Below, piece by piece: positions 24,067-31,579 of a stretch of 64,000 nt of DNA. Numbering within the stretch: position 1 is the first letter of the stretch; each line of letters starts with the position of its first letter. A program made the position numbers and the translations under genes. A model generated the notes under the pieces. It did not search any database and was not told the DNA's origin. It saw nothing but the letters and a program-made list of their open reading frames with translations. The DNA comes from a virus. The DNA is taken from positions 1 to 64,000 of the IMG/VR virus record IMGVR_UViG_3300018954_000017; one strand, 5' to 3'.

Positions 24067-24828
24067 ATGAGTAATCTTTCTGTCACATTGCCTGAGTCTA
24101 CAATTGTTGGATTTCTGGAGTCTGAATACGAGTGTGCAGTTGATATTGAGTTGTTAGTAGGCATTGGTGTCTACAGCAGAAAAGACCATGCAGTTCGAGC
24201 ATTGAAGAAAAACTTTGAAGAAGGTATTGACTTCTCCTCTTCAAAGGGGAGAGCAAGCCAGCAGGGAGTTTCAGCTACCTGTTACTTCTTAACCTCAGAC
24301 TGCTTCAAGCAGATGTGTATGATGGCTGAAACAGAATTCGGTCGTGCAGTCCGCAAATACTACCTCGAAGTCGAACGTCGCTGGAAAGAGTCTCGCAAGA
24401 CTTCTCAAGCACCCTATCATTGGCAAAGGTTACAAACGTTCAGCGAGAAAACCGGACGGTTACCTGCGGGATACTTTTGCATCTTCCAAGAGATAACGCC
24501 ATTGGTCAGAGATCTGGAGTCTTTAGGCTATCACCTCCCAGAGAATGCAATCATCGACTCTAGTATCGGCAAACGCTTCTGTGAACATTTGCGGAACGAA
24601 TGCCAGATAGATCCGGATGTAGTGTGTAGAACTTACAAACATTGGTATCCAGGGCGGCGTTGGTCAGTAGATGCAAACCTGTATCCACTCAATCTCATCG
24701 GAGTTTTCCGGGAGTGGTTGGAATACCAGTACTATCACGAGTATCTCATTCCCTACTTCAAGGGTCGTCGTGACCCCAAAGCCCTCCAAGCCGCCTCTAG
24801 ATTCCTCGGCTTACTTCCGTCACAATAG
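24067..24828 (+). CDS. Phage antirepressor-like protein (AntA/BRO type)
   Basis: 253 aa from the ATG at 24067. The N-terminal ~100 residues match the AntA/BRO pattern: YSRKDHAVRALKKNF and EGIDF near the start, then YFLTSDCFKQMCMMA and GRAVRKYYLEVERRW. The C-terminal domain (about 115-250) is helical and unfamiliar but common in this group. Antirepressors inactivate or compete with repressors to trigger lytic growth. An isolated plus-strand gene with its own terminator, divergent from an RHH gene. Confidence 0.75.
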   Translation: MSNLSVTLPESTIVGFLESEYECAVDIELLVGIGVYSRKDHAVRALKKNFEEGIDFSSSKGRASQQGVSATCYFLTSDCFKQMCMMAETEFGRAVRKYYLEVERRWKESRKTSQAPYHWQRLQTFSEKTGRLPAGYFCIFQEITPLVRDLESLGYHLPENAIIDSSIGKRFCEHLRNECQIDPDVVCRTYKHWYPGRRWSVDANLYPLNLIGVFREWLEYQYYHEYLIPYFKGRRDPKALQAASRFLGLLPSQ

Positions 24829-24856
24829 ACTACTAATGTCGGTCTAGAGCTGTTTT

Positions 24857-24879
24857 AGCCCCGGTAGAGGGGCTTTTTA
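24857..24879 (+). terminator. Rho-independent terminator
   Basis: AGCCCC (24857-24862), six-base loop, GGGGCT (24869-24874), then TTTTT. Follows the antirepressor gene. Confidence 0.85.
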
Positions 24880-24921
24880 ATGCTCATAGCTCACGAAGCG
24901 TAGCGCAGTTACTCATAGCTC

Positions 24922-25218
24922 TCATCCCCGACTCTTCCGTAACTCCTCCACCTCACTCCTAATCTCATCCAACATCACCCTCTGTTCCTCAATCCACAGA
25001 GCCAATGCCGCTATAGCATCCTCTTGAGTGCTATAGCAGTCTTCCGGGCGGAAGTAACGGACATTTGTGTCGAAGATGTAACCCGCCCGATTGATTGATT
25101 TGACGGTTGAGCTAACGATTAACCGTTCGCAACACCTCCAATTGTCTAGCGAGTTGAGGTTGATAAAGAAAAATCTGTCGCCAGGTTTCAAACTAACCAT
25201 TCCGCTTTCTCCTAACAT
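24922..25218 (-). CDS. Hypothetical protein
   Basis: 98 aa. N-terminal half strand-rich (SLKPGDRFFFINL), C-terminal 40 residues a likely coiled coil (ALWIEEQRVMLDEIRSEVEE). No family recognised. Confidence 0.6.
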   Translation of the reverse strand: MLGESGMVSLKPGDRFFFINLNSLDNWRCCERLIVSSTVKSINRAGYIFDTNVRYFRPEDCYSTQEDAIAALALWIEEQRVMLDEIRSEVEELRKSRG

Positions 25219-25258
25219 TAATTAGCCTAACTATAGCAGCTTTTGCTAACAATTGAAG

Positions 25259-25549
25259 CTAGTACTCTGCTATTACAGTTTCACCGAATTCTGCGCCGTT
25301 GTCCATGAACCAATCAGAAGCAATACAGTCGCCACGTTCGATAATAAGATCACCATCTTGCCAGAGAATTTGTCCGCCTTGATAATCTCTCATGAACTTG
25401 CACTCGCTCAGTCCGTAAACGTAAAACCTTCGCATATCACCCGGAAGGCACTCGTTGCAGACTTCTACAAACCGATTCCAGACATCTATCGGCATACCAG
25501 ATCGAACATTGAAGTGCTTCATGGATTGGTAATACTGCTTAACCATCAC
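25259..25549 (-). CDS. Hypothetical protein
   Basis: 96 aa, with Cys and aromatic residues (CNECLPGDMRRFYVYGLSEC). No family recognised. The overlapping plus-strand frame at 25253-25612 is taken as a shadow, because the region's minus genes are regularly spaced. Confidence 0.55.
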   Translation of the reverse strand: MMVKQYYQSMKHFNVRSGMPIDVWNRFVEVCNECLPGDMRRFYVYGLSECKFMRDYQGGQILWQDGDLIIERGDCIASDWFMDNGAEFGETVIAEY

Positions 25550-25742
25550 GCGTTTCCTCGCTCAACTTCCCCAATTGTAGCTCTAGCGTCACTCTGGCGT
25601 CAAACACGGTAAGTGGGGAATCTCGATTTACTGTAAATCTGGACTTCGACCGTACCTCTTTACCGTGAGAACCGTACCGTAGCAATCTAAAATCGTTGAT
25701 GTGTAAGGATTTGAGGTTGTTTTTAGTCAAACTTTCCCACAA
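25539..25742 (-). CDS. Doubtful small hypothetical protein
   Basis: 67 aa, basic, with a normal-looking composition, but its frame spans the perfect palindrome ATTTACTGTAAAT (25626-25638), which elsewhere is intergenic. Either a short gene with an internal operator or a chance frame. Confidence 0.3.
   Translation of the reverse strand: MWESLTKNNLKSLHINDFRLLRYGSHGKEVRSKSRFTVNRDSPLTVFDARVTLELQLGKLSEETRDG
25626..25638. promoter_or_regulatory. Single ACTGTA-family palindrome
   Basis: Perfect ATTTACTGTAAAT, flanked by CG and CTGG as in other copies. About 360 bp upstream of structured element copy 2; unlike the other sites it is not paired. Confidence 0.55.
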
Positions 25743-25901
25743 TGTCGTATAGCTGTGAATCGCTCTAATGCCTACTATAGCGGCGTTTGAGACGATAAAT
25801 CTGAATGATTTCGGTGATTTTAGGGCGAAAATTGCGATAGTTCTCTTTTGTATGAACCAATAAGCCAGAACGTAGACTGGGCGGTTATCTTAGCGAATTA
25901 C

Positions 25902-25929
25902 TTGACAAACAGAAAATCTGTGTTACCCT
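25902..25929 (+). promoter_or_regulatory. Promoter reading into structured element copy 2
   Basis: TTGACA (25902-25907), 16-bp spacer, TACCCT (25924-25929). The spacer contains the inverted repeat ACAGAAAATCTGT. It would transcribe the plus strand through the element starting at 25985. Confidence 0.55.
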
Positions 25930-25984
25930 TAAGAATCTATATTTTATTATTCTTATAATTAAGTTAATTAACTAAGAATCCTCC

Positions 25985-26433
25985 GTTAATTCTTTTATTC
26001 GTTCCTCATAAAAGAATTAACTACGGTGCGCTAATCGCGCAAGCTGGACGGTCAGGAGGATGATTGAGAAAGAATACGGATTGCTCACGCCTATACGACC
26101 AATCTAAGGGGTATTCGCTGCGCTCATGGGCAAAGCCTGACCTGACTTACCATCATCGTCTTAAAGATCTCGAATACGGGCTGGTCTGTTAACTCGGAAG
26201 ACAGATACTTAAACTTCCCGTGCAGAAGATGCTGGATCGGTGTAGATCTTTTAAATACGATTTCGTCCCCGCTAAAATCGCCAAGAAGCTGCCCCAAATT
26301 CCGCGAACGTCCAATCCTACCCGCGACCCCCTAAACCCGCCCTCCTGCCCCGTACAGCCGCCTCTGAGCTAACCCACACGCAACCCATCCACCCTACCTA
26401 ACAGAGCTAGCCGCCCAACTAACGCAAAATCGT
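25985..26433 (+). ncRNA. Candidate structured RNA element, copy 2
   Basis: Begins with a perfect 14-bp stem GTTAATTCTTTTAT / ATAAAAGAATTAAC (25985-25998, 26008-26021), then TGCGC / GCGCA (26027-26031, 26037-26041). Core pairings: TTAAAGATCT (26161-26170) with AGATCTTTTAA (26244-26254); ACGGG (26176-26180) with CCCGT (26217-26221); TCTGT (26185-26189) with ACAGA (26201-26205). The first and last inner stems differ in sequence from copies 1 and 3 yet still pair. A C-rich, G-poor tail (about 26290-26420) ends at AACGCAAAATCGTT. The 775 bp between genes hold no convincing ORF. Confidence 0.5.
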
Positions 26434-26463
26434 TGTTTGACCAGTTCGTCCCGAATATGACAA

Positions 26464-26496
26464 AGCCCTCGAAGGCGATAGGTGCTTTCGAGGGCT
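26464..26496 (+). terminator. Hairpin after structured element copy 2
   Basis: AGCCCTCGAA (26464-26473) / TTCGAGGGCT (26487-26496), a perfect 10-bp stem without a strong T-run. Could end a transcript of the element or terminate the minus gene at 26518. Confidence 0.5.
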
Positions 26497-26517
26497 GTAG
26501 GAGGCTATTGGGTGACT

Positions 26518-26760
26518 TTAGTCGTCCGATTCTAGTTCTAGATCGTGGTCGCTCACTGAACTCTCACAGGATTGTCGGTAACTCATTTCATCTAACCCTG
26601 CTTGGATTGCATCAACCACCAAACATTTCGCGATGTCTTCAATGTCTAAATCCTCAGATAGTCCCAATTTCCGGCACAACTTTTTTAGTTCAGATTTAGT
26701 TTTGGGCAACGCTAACGGAACACAAACTTCTACCAATCCATTCACTGTTACTTCTTGCAT
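26518..26760 (-). CDS. Hypothetical protein
   Basis: 80 aa from MQEVTVNGLVEV (GGAG seven bases upstream). An acidic C-terminus (SVSDHDLELESDD) follows a helical middle with KSELKKLCRKLGLS. No family recognised. Confidence 0.6.
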   Translation of the reverse strand: MQEVTVNGLVEVCVPLALPKTKSELKKLCRKLGLSEDLDIEDIAKCLVVDAIQAGLDEMSYRQSCESSVSDHDLELESDD

Positions 26761-26857
26761 TTCTATCTCCAATCTTTTGCTTAGTTAATGTTAGCTAAAG
26801 TGGCTAATGATACATCCGCTCTGCTCAATGTTTGCTTTGGTTGGTGTTAAGAGAACT

Positions 26858-27178
26858 CTACCACGAATGATCGATTAAGTAGTTTCCTTGGGGAAGGTAA
26901 CCGTCGTAAACTAGACGGGCGAGTATTGCGCCGATGTCACCCCAATATTCGGACTCAAGGTAGTTGACTATCATCAGGGCATTTTCCGTGTCATATCCGG
27001 CAAAAGAACCCTCACCAAAGTCTGGCTGTTTGTCGTGGACTATCTCAAACAATCTCATGTCCCCATTATTACCGCCACAAAACATAAATATTTGCGGCAA
27101 CCCGTAACAGTCTGTGATGAATCGACATAAGTCCGAACTATCCACACAGATCACCGTCTTACTCGTACTCTTTAGCAT
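26858..27178 (-). CDS. Hypothetical protein
   Basis: 106 aa, alpha/beta composition, with MFCGGNNGDMRLF and a GYDTENALMIVNYLE helix. No family recognised. A CATCTACC motif is at 27230-27243. Confidence 0.6.
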   Translation of the reverse strand: MLKSTSKTVICVDSSDLCRFITDCYGLPQIFMFCGGNNGDMRLFEIVHDKQPDFGEGSFAGYDTENALMIVNYLESEYWGDIGAILARLVYDGYLPQGNYLIDHSW

Positions 27179-27229
27179 CGATTGCTCCTATAGTTTGCGA
27201 TTGAAGTGTTGCAATAGCAACCTTTGACT

Positions 27230-27243
27230 GCGGTAGATGCGCC
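27230..27243 (-). promoter_or_regulatory. CATCTACC intergenic motif
   Basis: Minus strand GGCGCATCTACCGC about 50 bp before the gene at 27178. Confidence 0.4.
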
Positions 27244-27367
27244 AATAGTTCGAGCCATTGAAGCTTTCGTTGATTTGTGCTAATCGATTGATTGCTCTTG
27301 TGAAGTCCATGTTAGCTTCGCTCACTATCTAAGGTTTACTTGTTGTTGCAGATGTCTTCGATAGTCG

Positions 27368-27589
27368 TCAAATGTTGGCTTCGGGTTCTGATAGGTAGGA
27401 GTCAGTCTGATGTATTTCGTAATTGCCGCGATCGTCCACCCATTGACCTCGCGCAAATCTTCTTTCTTTCCACTGTGAACCCTTTCGTTGGTCTTTAGCC
27501 ACTTCCAGTGTTGGATACACACCCAACACCGTGAAAGACTCGTAATCATCCCACATTATCAAAACGAATAATTGTTGTAACATTGTCAT
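27368..27589 (-). CDS. Hypothetical protein
   Basis: 73 aa, MTMLQQLFVLIMWDDYES start after a good AAGGAG site. A W/F-rich beta-like sequence. A second minus frame at 27325-27549 overlaps most of it, has no ribosome site and is treated as a shadow. Confidence 0.55.
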   Translation of the reverse strand: MTMLQQLFVLIMWDDYESFTVLGVYPTLEVAKDQRKGSQWKERRFARGQWVDDRGNYEIHQTDSYLSEPEANI

Positions 27590-27622
27590 TCTCCTTTGGT
27601 TATTTCTGCTAACTTTTGCCGC

Positions 27623-27934
27623 TTAAGTTCCTTTAGACCGAGTTTTAATTCTTTTTCTGACCTGTATGATAGCTGACCTGATGCATCGCCATTGTGCGTT
27701 GTCGAAGTTGTCAGAACCCAATTCTCCAAATTGCAACGAATAGTCCCAAGCTAAATCTGCAAAGTTTTCACAACGAATCTCTCCACCATCCTTAAACAAG
27801 TTATCAAGAAATGTATTGAAGTTGTCAACCGAAATTCCAGCGAGACTTTTGTTTGCACTTGCTGCCTTGTCGATTAATGAGTCAGCCATGCGATCTGCTG
27901 TTTCACGCACGGTTATCTTTAATTTGTTAGCCAT
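27623..27934 (-). CDS. Hypothetical protein
   Basis: 103 aa, helical with a basic end (QVRKRIKTRSKGT). The N-terminus contains ITVRETADRMADSLI. No family recognised. Confidence 0.6.
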   Translation of the reverse strand: MANKLKITVRETADRMADSLIDKAASANKSLAGISVDNFNTFLDNLFKDGGEIRCENFADLAWDYSLQFGELGSDNFDNAQWRCIRSAIIQVRKRIKTRSKGT

Positions 27935-27971
27935 TTTATTTTTCTCAATTACGTTACTGTAGCCCTACATT

Positions 27972-27993
27972 AGCCGCTTTCGGGCGGCTTTTT
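27972..27993 (+). terminator. Terminator-like hairpin on the plus strand
   Basis: AGCCGC / GCGGCT followed by TTTTT reads as a plus-strand rho-independent terminator, although both flanking genes are on the minus strand. It may block antisense transcription or work bidirectionally. Confidence 0.6.
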
Positions 27994-27996
27994 AAG

Positions 27997-28206
27997 TTAC
28001 TGAGCTGTGTCGTTACTTTTCACGAATGATTCTGTGAGGACGATGCCAGATGAGTCGTTGCTGAGTTTATTCTCAAACTCTATCAACTTTCTCATCAACT
28101 CGTAACTACCTGTCGGCGTTCCGTCAGAGTCTAGTCCATGAATACTGACTAAGTTGACTAGTCTTCTGTACTCTAATTTTGTCAATTTGATTGCTGGTAA
28201 ACTCAT
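27997..28206 (-). CDS. Hypothetical protein
   Basis: 69 aa, MSLPAIKLTKLEYRRLVNLV, helical and acidic. No family recognised. Motif CATCTACTGC at 28231-28245 lies 25-39 bp upstream. Confidence 0.55.
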   Translation of the reverse strand: MSLPAIKLTKLEYRRLVNLVSIHGLDSDGTPTGSYELMRKLIEFENKLSNDSSGIVLTESFVKSNDTAQ

Positions 28207-28230
28207 GTTTCTCTCCGGTGACTTAAGTTT

Positions 28231-28245
28231 GCAGTAGATGACCCT
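28231..28245 (-). promoter_or_regulatory. CATCTACTGC intergenic motif
   Basis: Minus strand GGGTCATCTACTGC followed by AAACTTAAGTC; recurrent family. Confidence 0.45.
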
Positions 28246-28257
28246 AGCTGACTTTAG

Positions 28258-28620
28258 CTACAGGATATCCCAGCTAAAGTAACCGTAGACCAAGACCTCA
28301 GAGTCATTTACGTACCAAACATTATCACCTTCACTCATCAGAGTGCCGTATTTCAATTGCCAGTCAGCAACCTCATCAATCACCAACTGTTCTAGCAGAA
28401 CTGCTGCATCCTCATCATTACTCGGTAGGATCGCCCATAACTCCTCGTATCCAGAGCCACCCAAGACTTCACTAGCTACCAATTGAGCCAACTCTCGTGA
28501 ACTCATGCTGTCATAGTACTCCACAGTAATCAGTTGCTCGCCTTCGCGATTGTGGTGGTCAGTGAGGTAGTCGGGTGTGCAAATGTCGATGAAGTTGTAA
28601 CGCAGATTGTAGTTGTTCAT
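28258..28620 (-). CDS. Hypothetical protein
   Basis: 120 aa from MNNYNLRYNFIDICT. Acidic, with two likely helical segments (SSRELAQLVASEVLGG; DDEAAVLLEQL-like) and a C-terminal strand. No family recognised. Confidence 0.55.
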   Translation of the reverse strand: MNNYNLRYNFIDICTPDYLTDHHNREGEQLITVEYYDSMSSRELAQLVASEVLGGSGYEELWAILPSNDEDAAVLLEQLVIDEVADWQLKYGTLMSEGDNVWYVNDSEVLVYGYFSWDIL

Positions 28621-28671
28621 GAGTTTAATGGTTGTGATGGGTTTACTGTAGACGCTTCCTGACTCAATCAA

Positions 28672-29055
28672 CTATAACAAGTGGGCATCCACGCGGTCAA
28701 TCGTAACACCAGCCAGCGTATGTTGACTCATGTAGTCGAGGATCGCTCTCAGCTCTTGACGTGATGCAGAATTCTTCAACGTGTTGGCACGGTAGCTAAT
28801 GATGCGACAGTTCGCTTGAGTGTAGCCCTTCGAGTTATCAACCCGATCCACTGAGGGAGCGTGTGGTAGGTCAGATCTGTCACAACCAACAGTGATGGGA
28901 ATGTTGAGTACTGGGCAACGTTTAGGTAGGTTAGCCAGCAGCCACTCAGTTGTCAGGTCAAACTCTAATCCTAACTCTTGCGCTCGTTTGCGGCTTCTGT
29001 ATAGCTGTAGCCGCGCCCACCCAGTGCGGGATTGTCTGTAGGATTTGGTTGTCAT
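28672..29055 (-). CDS. HNH-type endonuclease-like protein
   Basis: 127 aa from MTTKSYRQSRTG. Contains the pattern CPVLNIPI ... PSVDRVDNSKGYTQANCR then ISYRANTLKNSAS, as in small phage HNH/endonuclease VII-like proteins, where SxDRxD..KGY..(G/A)N marks the HNH core. The N-terminus is basic. Probable DNA nuclease, homing or recombination-related. Some catalytic positions cannot be confirmed by eye. Confidence 0.6.
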   Translation of the reverse strand: MTTKSYRQSRTGWARLQLYRSRKRAQELGLEFDLTTEWLLANLPKRCPVLNIPITVGCDRSDLPHAPSVDRVDNSKGYTQANCRIISYRANTLKNSASRQELRAILDYMSQHTLAGVTIDRVDAHLL

Positions 29056-29100
29056 GGGTTGCAATTGGTAACGTGTGGAGTAGATGCAACACTGATGACA

Positions 29101-29526
29101 TCAGTTAAGGCGATAGACGTAGTAGTTAGACCAATCTTTTTTCTTGATCTTAAGGATTCGAGCGATTTCTCGTGTATCATCCGAGTCAATCTCGTCCAAC
29201 GTGTATTCTTCGCCATTATAACTTGAGAGGAAATGACCCCGACTATCAGCACTGACTGCATCATGTACAAACTTTTTGAAGTCTGGAATGAGTTTGTGGA
29301 GCATAGGATTGGCATCCTCATACTTTGACTGAATCACTTTGATAACATCAATATCGTCAATGATTGCGTGACTAGCAATAAAGTTTGACTCAAAGCTCCA
29401 CACCGAATCGTGAATGTATTTCTCAACTGCTGTATCTGCCTCATCATTAGTTCCTACCGCGTACTCACGATTACCTAAGCTAACCATTGTCATGCCGTAG
29501 AAGTCGTAGCCTAATATCTTGGTCAT
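29101..29526 (-). CDS. Hypothetical protein
   Basis: 141 aa, MTKILGYDFYGMTMVSLGNREYAVGT, alpha/beta with an acidic middle and basic C-terminal region. It has the look of a conserved phage early protein but no assigned function. Confidence 0.6.
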   Translation of the reverse strand: MTKILGYDFYGMTMVSLGNREYAVGTNDEADTAVEKYIHDSVWSFESNFIASHAIIDDIDVIKVIQSKYEDANPMLHKLIPDFKKFVHDAVSADSRGHFLSSYNGEEYTLDEIDSDDTREIARILKIKKKDWSNYYVYRLN

Positions 29527-29604
29527 TTTTACATCCTCAGTTGTGAATCTATTGTAACTTTAGCTAAACTATTGGGTCAAAGCTTGCTATCGCAAGACTT
29601 AATT

Positions 29605-29619
29605 GCGGTAGATGCACCG
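29605..29619 (-). promoter_or_regulatory. CATCTACC intergenic motif
   Basis: Minus strand GGTGCATCTACCGCAATTAAGTC, 79 bp before the gene start at 29526. Confidence 0.45.
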
Positions 29620-29628
29620 GATGATTGT

Positions 29629-29835
29629 TTACCGATACATCCCATACAATTCGTTCGCCCTCAGCCACTCGGCAGGCTCTAGGGAAACGTTCGCAGCTAA
29701 TCCTAACAGAATGTTCTGATTGTTGTGGAGTTTGTAGACGTTGTCTAATGCTGCTTTGGCTTGCGATAGTTTCTGTGGCGCGATTGAGGCGAAGAATATC
29801 TCGGTTTGGATGTAGCGGTCGATTGTGTTGTTCAT
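29629..29835 (-). CDS. Hypothetical protein
   Basis: 68 aa, helical, N-terminus MNNTIDRYIQTEI. No family recognised. Starts about 22 bp from the intergenic repeat at 29857. Confidence 0.5.
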   Translation of the reverse strand: MNNTIDRYIQTEIFFASIAPQKLSQAKAALDNVYKLHNNQNILLGLAANVSLEPAEWLRANELYGMYR

Positions 29836-29856
29836 GAGTTGAGGGTGTTGTTGTTT

Positions 29857-29885
29857 GCCAGCAAATGCGCCCTGATGTGGTCAAT
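29857..29885 (-). promoter_or_regulatory. TTGACC-ACATCAGGG-CATTTGC repeat
   Basis: Minus strand TTGACCACATCAGGGCGC then ATTTGC. First of four near-identical intergenic units (also 30318, 30766, 31033), each just upstream of a gene start; a likely promoter/operator cassette duplicated with the genes. Confidence 0.6.
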
Positions 29886-29887
29886 CG

Positions 29888-30286
29888 CTAGCTGAGATAC
29901 ACCTGACCATTGTCGCCTATATATGGCTCTCTCTCGCCAAATGAGTTAGCAGAGTCGGTTAACAGAGTGGCATAAGGCTCTTCATAATCACCATCCCAGA
30001 ATCCGCAGCCATGACTATTACGTGTTAACCAGAAGTCATGCATGATTGTGCTTAACTCGTGACCATTTTCTCGTAATGCGACAATTAGACTGTAATTACT
30101 TTGTATGAAATGTTCACATTCAATCCGGTGGAACTGTAACGACTCAGTATCTACATCATCAAAGTCGTAATTGGCATCCAACGGCGCACCATTGTCATCT
30201 GTAGTTGACCATAGTGCGGTTGCTACGTACTGTTGGAATGCTTCGGAATCTAGAAGATTAACTGTTCTGTATGTTGAAACTACCAT
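29888..30286 (-). CDS. Conserved phage hypothetical protein
   Basis: 132 aa. The C-terminal block MHDFWLTRNSHGCGFWDGDY and GEREPYIGDNGQVYL is a signature I know from many unrelated phages, with no known function. The gene is well conserved in length for that family. Confidence 0.65.
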   Translation of the reverse strand: MVVSTYRTVNLLDSEAFQQYVATALWSTTDDNGAPLDANYDFDDVDTESLQFHRIECEHFIQSNYSLIVALRENGHELSTIMHDFWLTRNSHGCGFWDGDYEEPYATLLTDSANSFGEREPYIGDNGQVYLS

Positions 30287-30317
30287 TGATAATGCCCGCG
30301 TGTTGGTTGACTCAATT

Positions 30318-30346
30318 ACAGCAAATGTACCCTGATACGGTCAATT
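30318..30346 (-). promoter_or_regulatory. TTGACC-TATCAGGG-CATTTGC repeat
   Basis: Second unit of the four-copy intergenic cassette, minus strand TTGACCGTATCAGGGTAC then ATTTGC, 32 bp before the gene start at 30286. Confidence 0.6.
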
Positions 30347-30730
30347 GATTGGTTCCGCCCAGTACTCAGATTGCTCGAAGTCCATGTTGCTAGCATATTC
30401 GTCAGCAGCTTCCTGAGAGTCAAACTCTACGGTCTCGACAATCTCGGAACTGGAACCCGTTAGACACCAGATGTTGTACTGTTGCGGCTTTGGTCGGCTT
30501 GAGTCGGCTGATGGTTGCTCCGGGTAGAGCTGATAGCTAATGTTCAGGATGTGTTGAGAATCAACTATCAAGTCGCTGGGATGATAATCTGTAATTGCTT
30601 GAATCTCATTCCAAGTTGCTTCCTTCAGAGTGGCAATCGCTTCCCTCAAGTCATTCTGATGTTGCTCTTGTGGGTATGTGTTGCTTGAGAGCCAAGATTC
30701 TGCTAGTTGAATTGCGGTGATTAATTGCAT
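30341..30730 (-). CDS. Hypothetical protein
   Basis: 129 aa; helical start (LITAIQLAESWLSS) and an acidic strand-rich end. The stop lies within the intergenic cassette. No family recognised. Confidence 0.6.
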   Translation of the reverse strand: MQLITAIQLAESWLSSNTYPQEQHQNDLREAIATLKEATWNEIQAITDYHPSDLIVDSQHILNISYQLYPEQPSADSSRPKPQQYNIWCLTGSSSEIVETVEFDSQEAADEYASNMDFEQSEYWAEPIN

Positions 30731-30765
30731 TTTGGGGTTCCTGTGTGGCGTTGGTTGGCTTCAGT

Positions 30766-30795
30766 TTGGCAGACGCACCCTGATGTGGTCAATTG
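30766..30795 (-). promoter_or_regulatory. TTGACC-ACATCAGGG-CGTCTGCC repeat
   Basis: Third unit of the intergenic cassette, about 35 bp before the gene start at 30730. Confidence 0.6.
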
Positions 30796-30800
30796 TAGAG

Positions 30801-30998
30801 CTATTGCTGCTCAAACTTTGCTACAAGTTTGTCATAGTACAGTTGAGCTTCGTAGTCATCCTCATCTTCGATATTTGATGTCATGCGACCTGGCTTGTAA
30901 CTTGATTCCGACAAAAATTTGTATTGCCAAGACCATTGCCCAGTATGATGATTGTTGCAATACCAATATAAACCAACCAACTTGCTGAAAGTACTCAT
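30801..30998 (-). CDS. Hypothetical protein
   Basis: 65 aa, MSTFSKLVGLYWYC start, acidic C-terminal helix (DEDDYEAQLYYDKLV). No family recognised. An overlapping frame at 30862-31059 is a shadow. Confidence 0.55.
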   Translation of the reverse strand: MSTFSKLVGLYWYCNNHHTGQWSWQYKFLSESSYKPGRMTSNIEDEDDYEAQLYYDKLVAKFEQQ

Positions 30999-31032
30999 TA
31001 CTTAATCCTCTGTTGCGTTTGTTGACTTTAGT

Positions 31033-31061
31033 CTGGCAGATGTACCCTGATGTGGTCAATT
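31033..31061 (-). promoter_or_regulatory. TTGACC-ACATCAGGG-CATCTGCC repeat
   Basis: Fourth unit of the intergenic cassette, about 35 bp before the gene start at 30998. Confidence 0.6.
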
Positions 31062-31103
31062 GCTTACTGTGGTGGCGTTAGGGGCAAACATGAATGATTA
31101 TTC

Positions 31104-31139
31104 ACATTTTGTCTATAGATGCTGAGAGGTGCAAAATGT
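31104..31139. other. Hairpin in a gene-free stretch
   Basis: ACATTTTG (31104-31111) / CAAAATGT (31132-31139), followed by ATGTC...GACAT. Lies in 150 bp without a gene; possible operator or terminator. Confidence 0.4.
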
Positions 31140-31209
31140 CTCTTATATGGGACATCCTCCTACAATTCCCCCTCCCAGACACCTATAGCAACCTACAGCC
31201 TCAGTAGCG

Positions 31210-31494
31210 TTACCTTAGAGAAGCTTTGGTGTGCTCTCGTCTGGCAATGGTAGTCATAAACCCTGCTAGTTCCCGGTCAGTAAGCCTTGTACAGCGGTAG
31301 CGATCTCTTACAAGCTCTCGAAACGATCGCCCGACAGAGGGGGCTACAGTGAGCTTTAGGTATAGTGTGGGAGGCACTTGTCTGTAATCGTATGCTGTGC
31401 CAGAGGTGAATACGATTCTGAGGGTGTGAGATGGTACATCATAGGCGATGTACTGGATTGCGGTGGAATTTACGAACCTGTAGTGATTGAACAT
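31210..31494 (-). CDS. KTSC-domain protein, paralogue 1
   Basis: 94 aa. KTSC pattern: STAIQYIAYDVPSHTLRIVF, SGTAYDYRQVP, then SVGRSFRELVRDRYRC. KTSC domains are small, of unknown function, often in phages or fused to lysyl-tRNA synthetase. The C-terminus is a basic helix. A second KTSC gene follows upstream. Confidence 0.7.
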   Translation of the reverse strand: MFNHYRFVNSTAIQYIAYDVPSHTLRIVFTSGTAYDYRQVPPTLYLKLTVAPSVGRSFRELVRDRYRCTRLTDRELAGFMTTIARREHTKASLR

Positions 31495-31579
31495 GATGTC
31501 TATTGCGTCCTATGCGAAAGGATTGAAGCCTTCTTGGATAGCATAAGCCAAACCATTGGCAGTAGATACACCCGACATC

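Noticed and set aside
24880-24915. Short GCTCATAGCTCACG-like repeats (also near 9790, 10300, 51965)
   Set aside because: They look like common short cyanobacterial interspersed repeats with no consistent structure.
25253-25612. 119-aa plus-strand frame
   Set aside because: Antisense to a plausible minus gene with better spacing to its neighbours.
27325-27549. 74-aa minus frame
   Set aside because: Overlaps the better-supported 27368-27589 gene in another frame without its own ribosome site.
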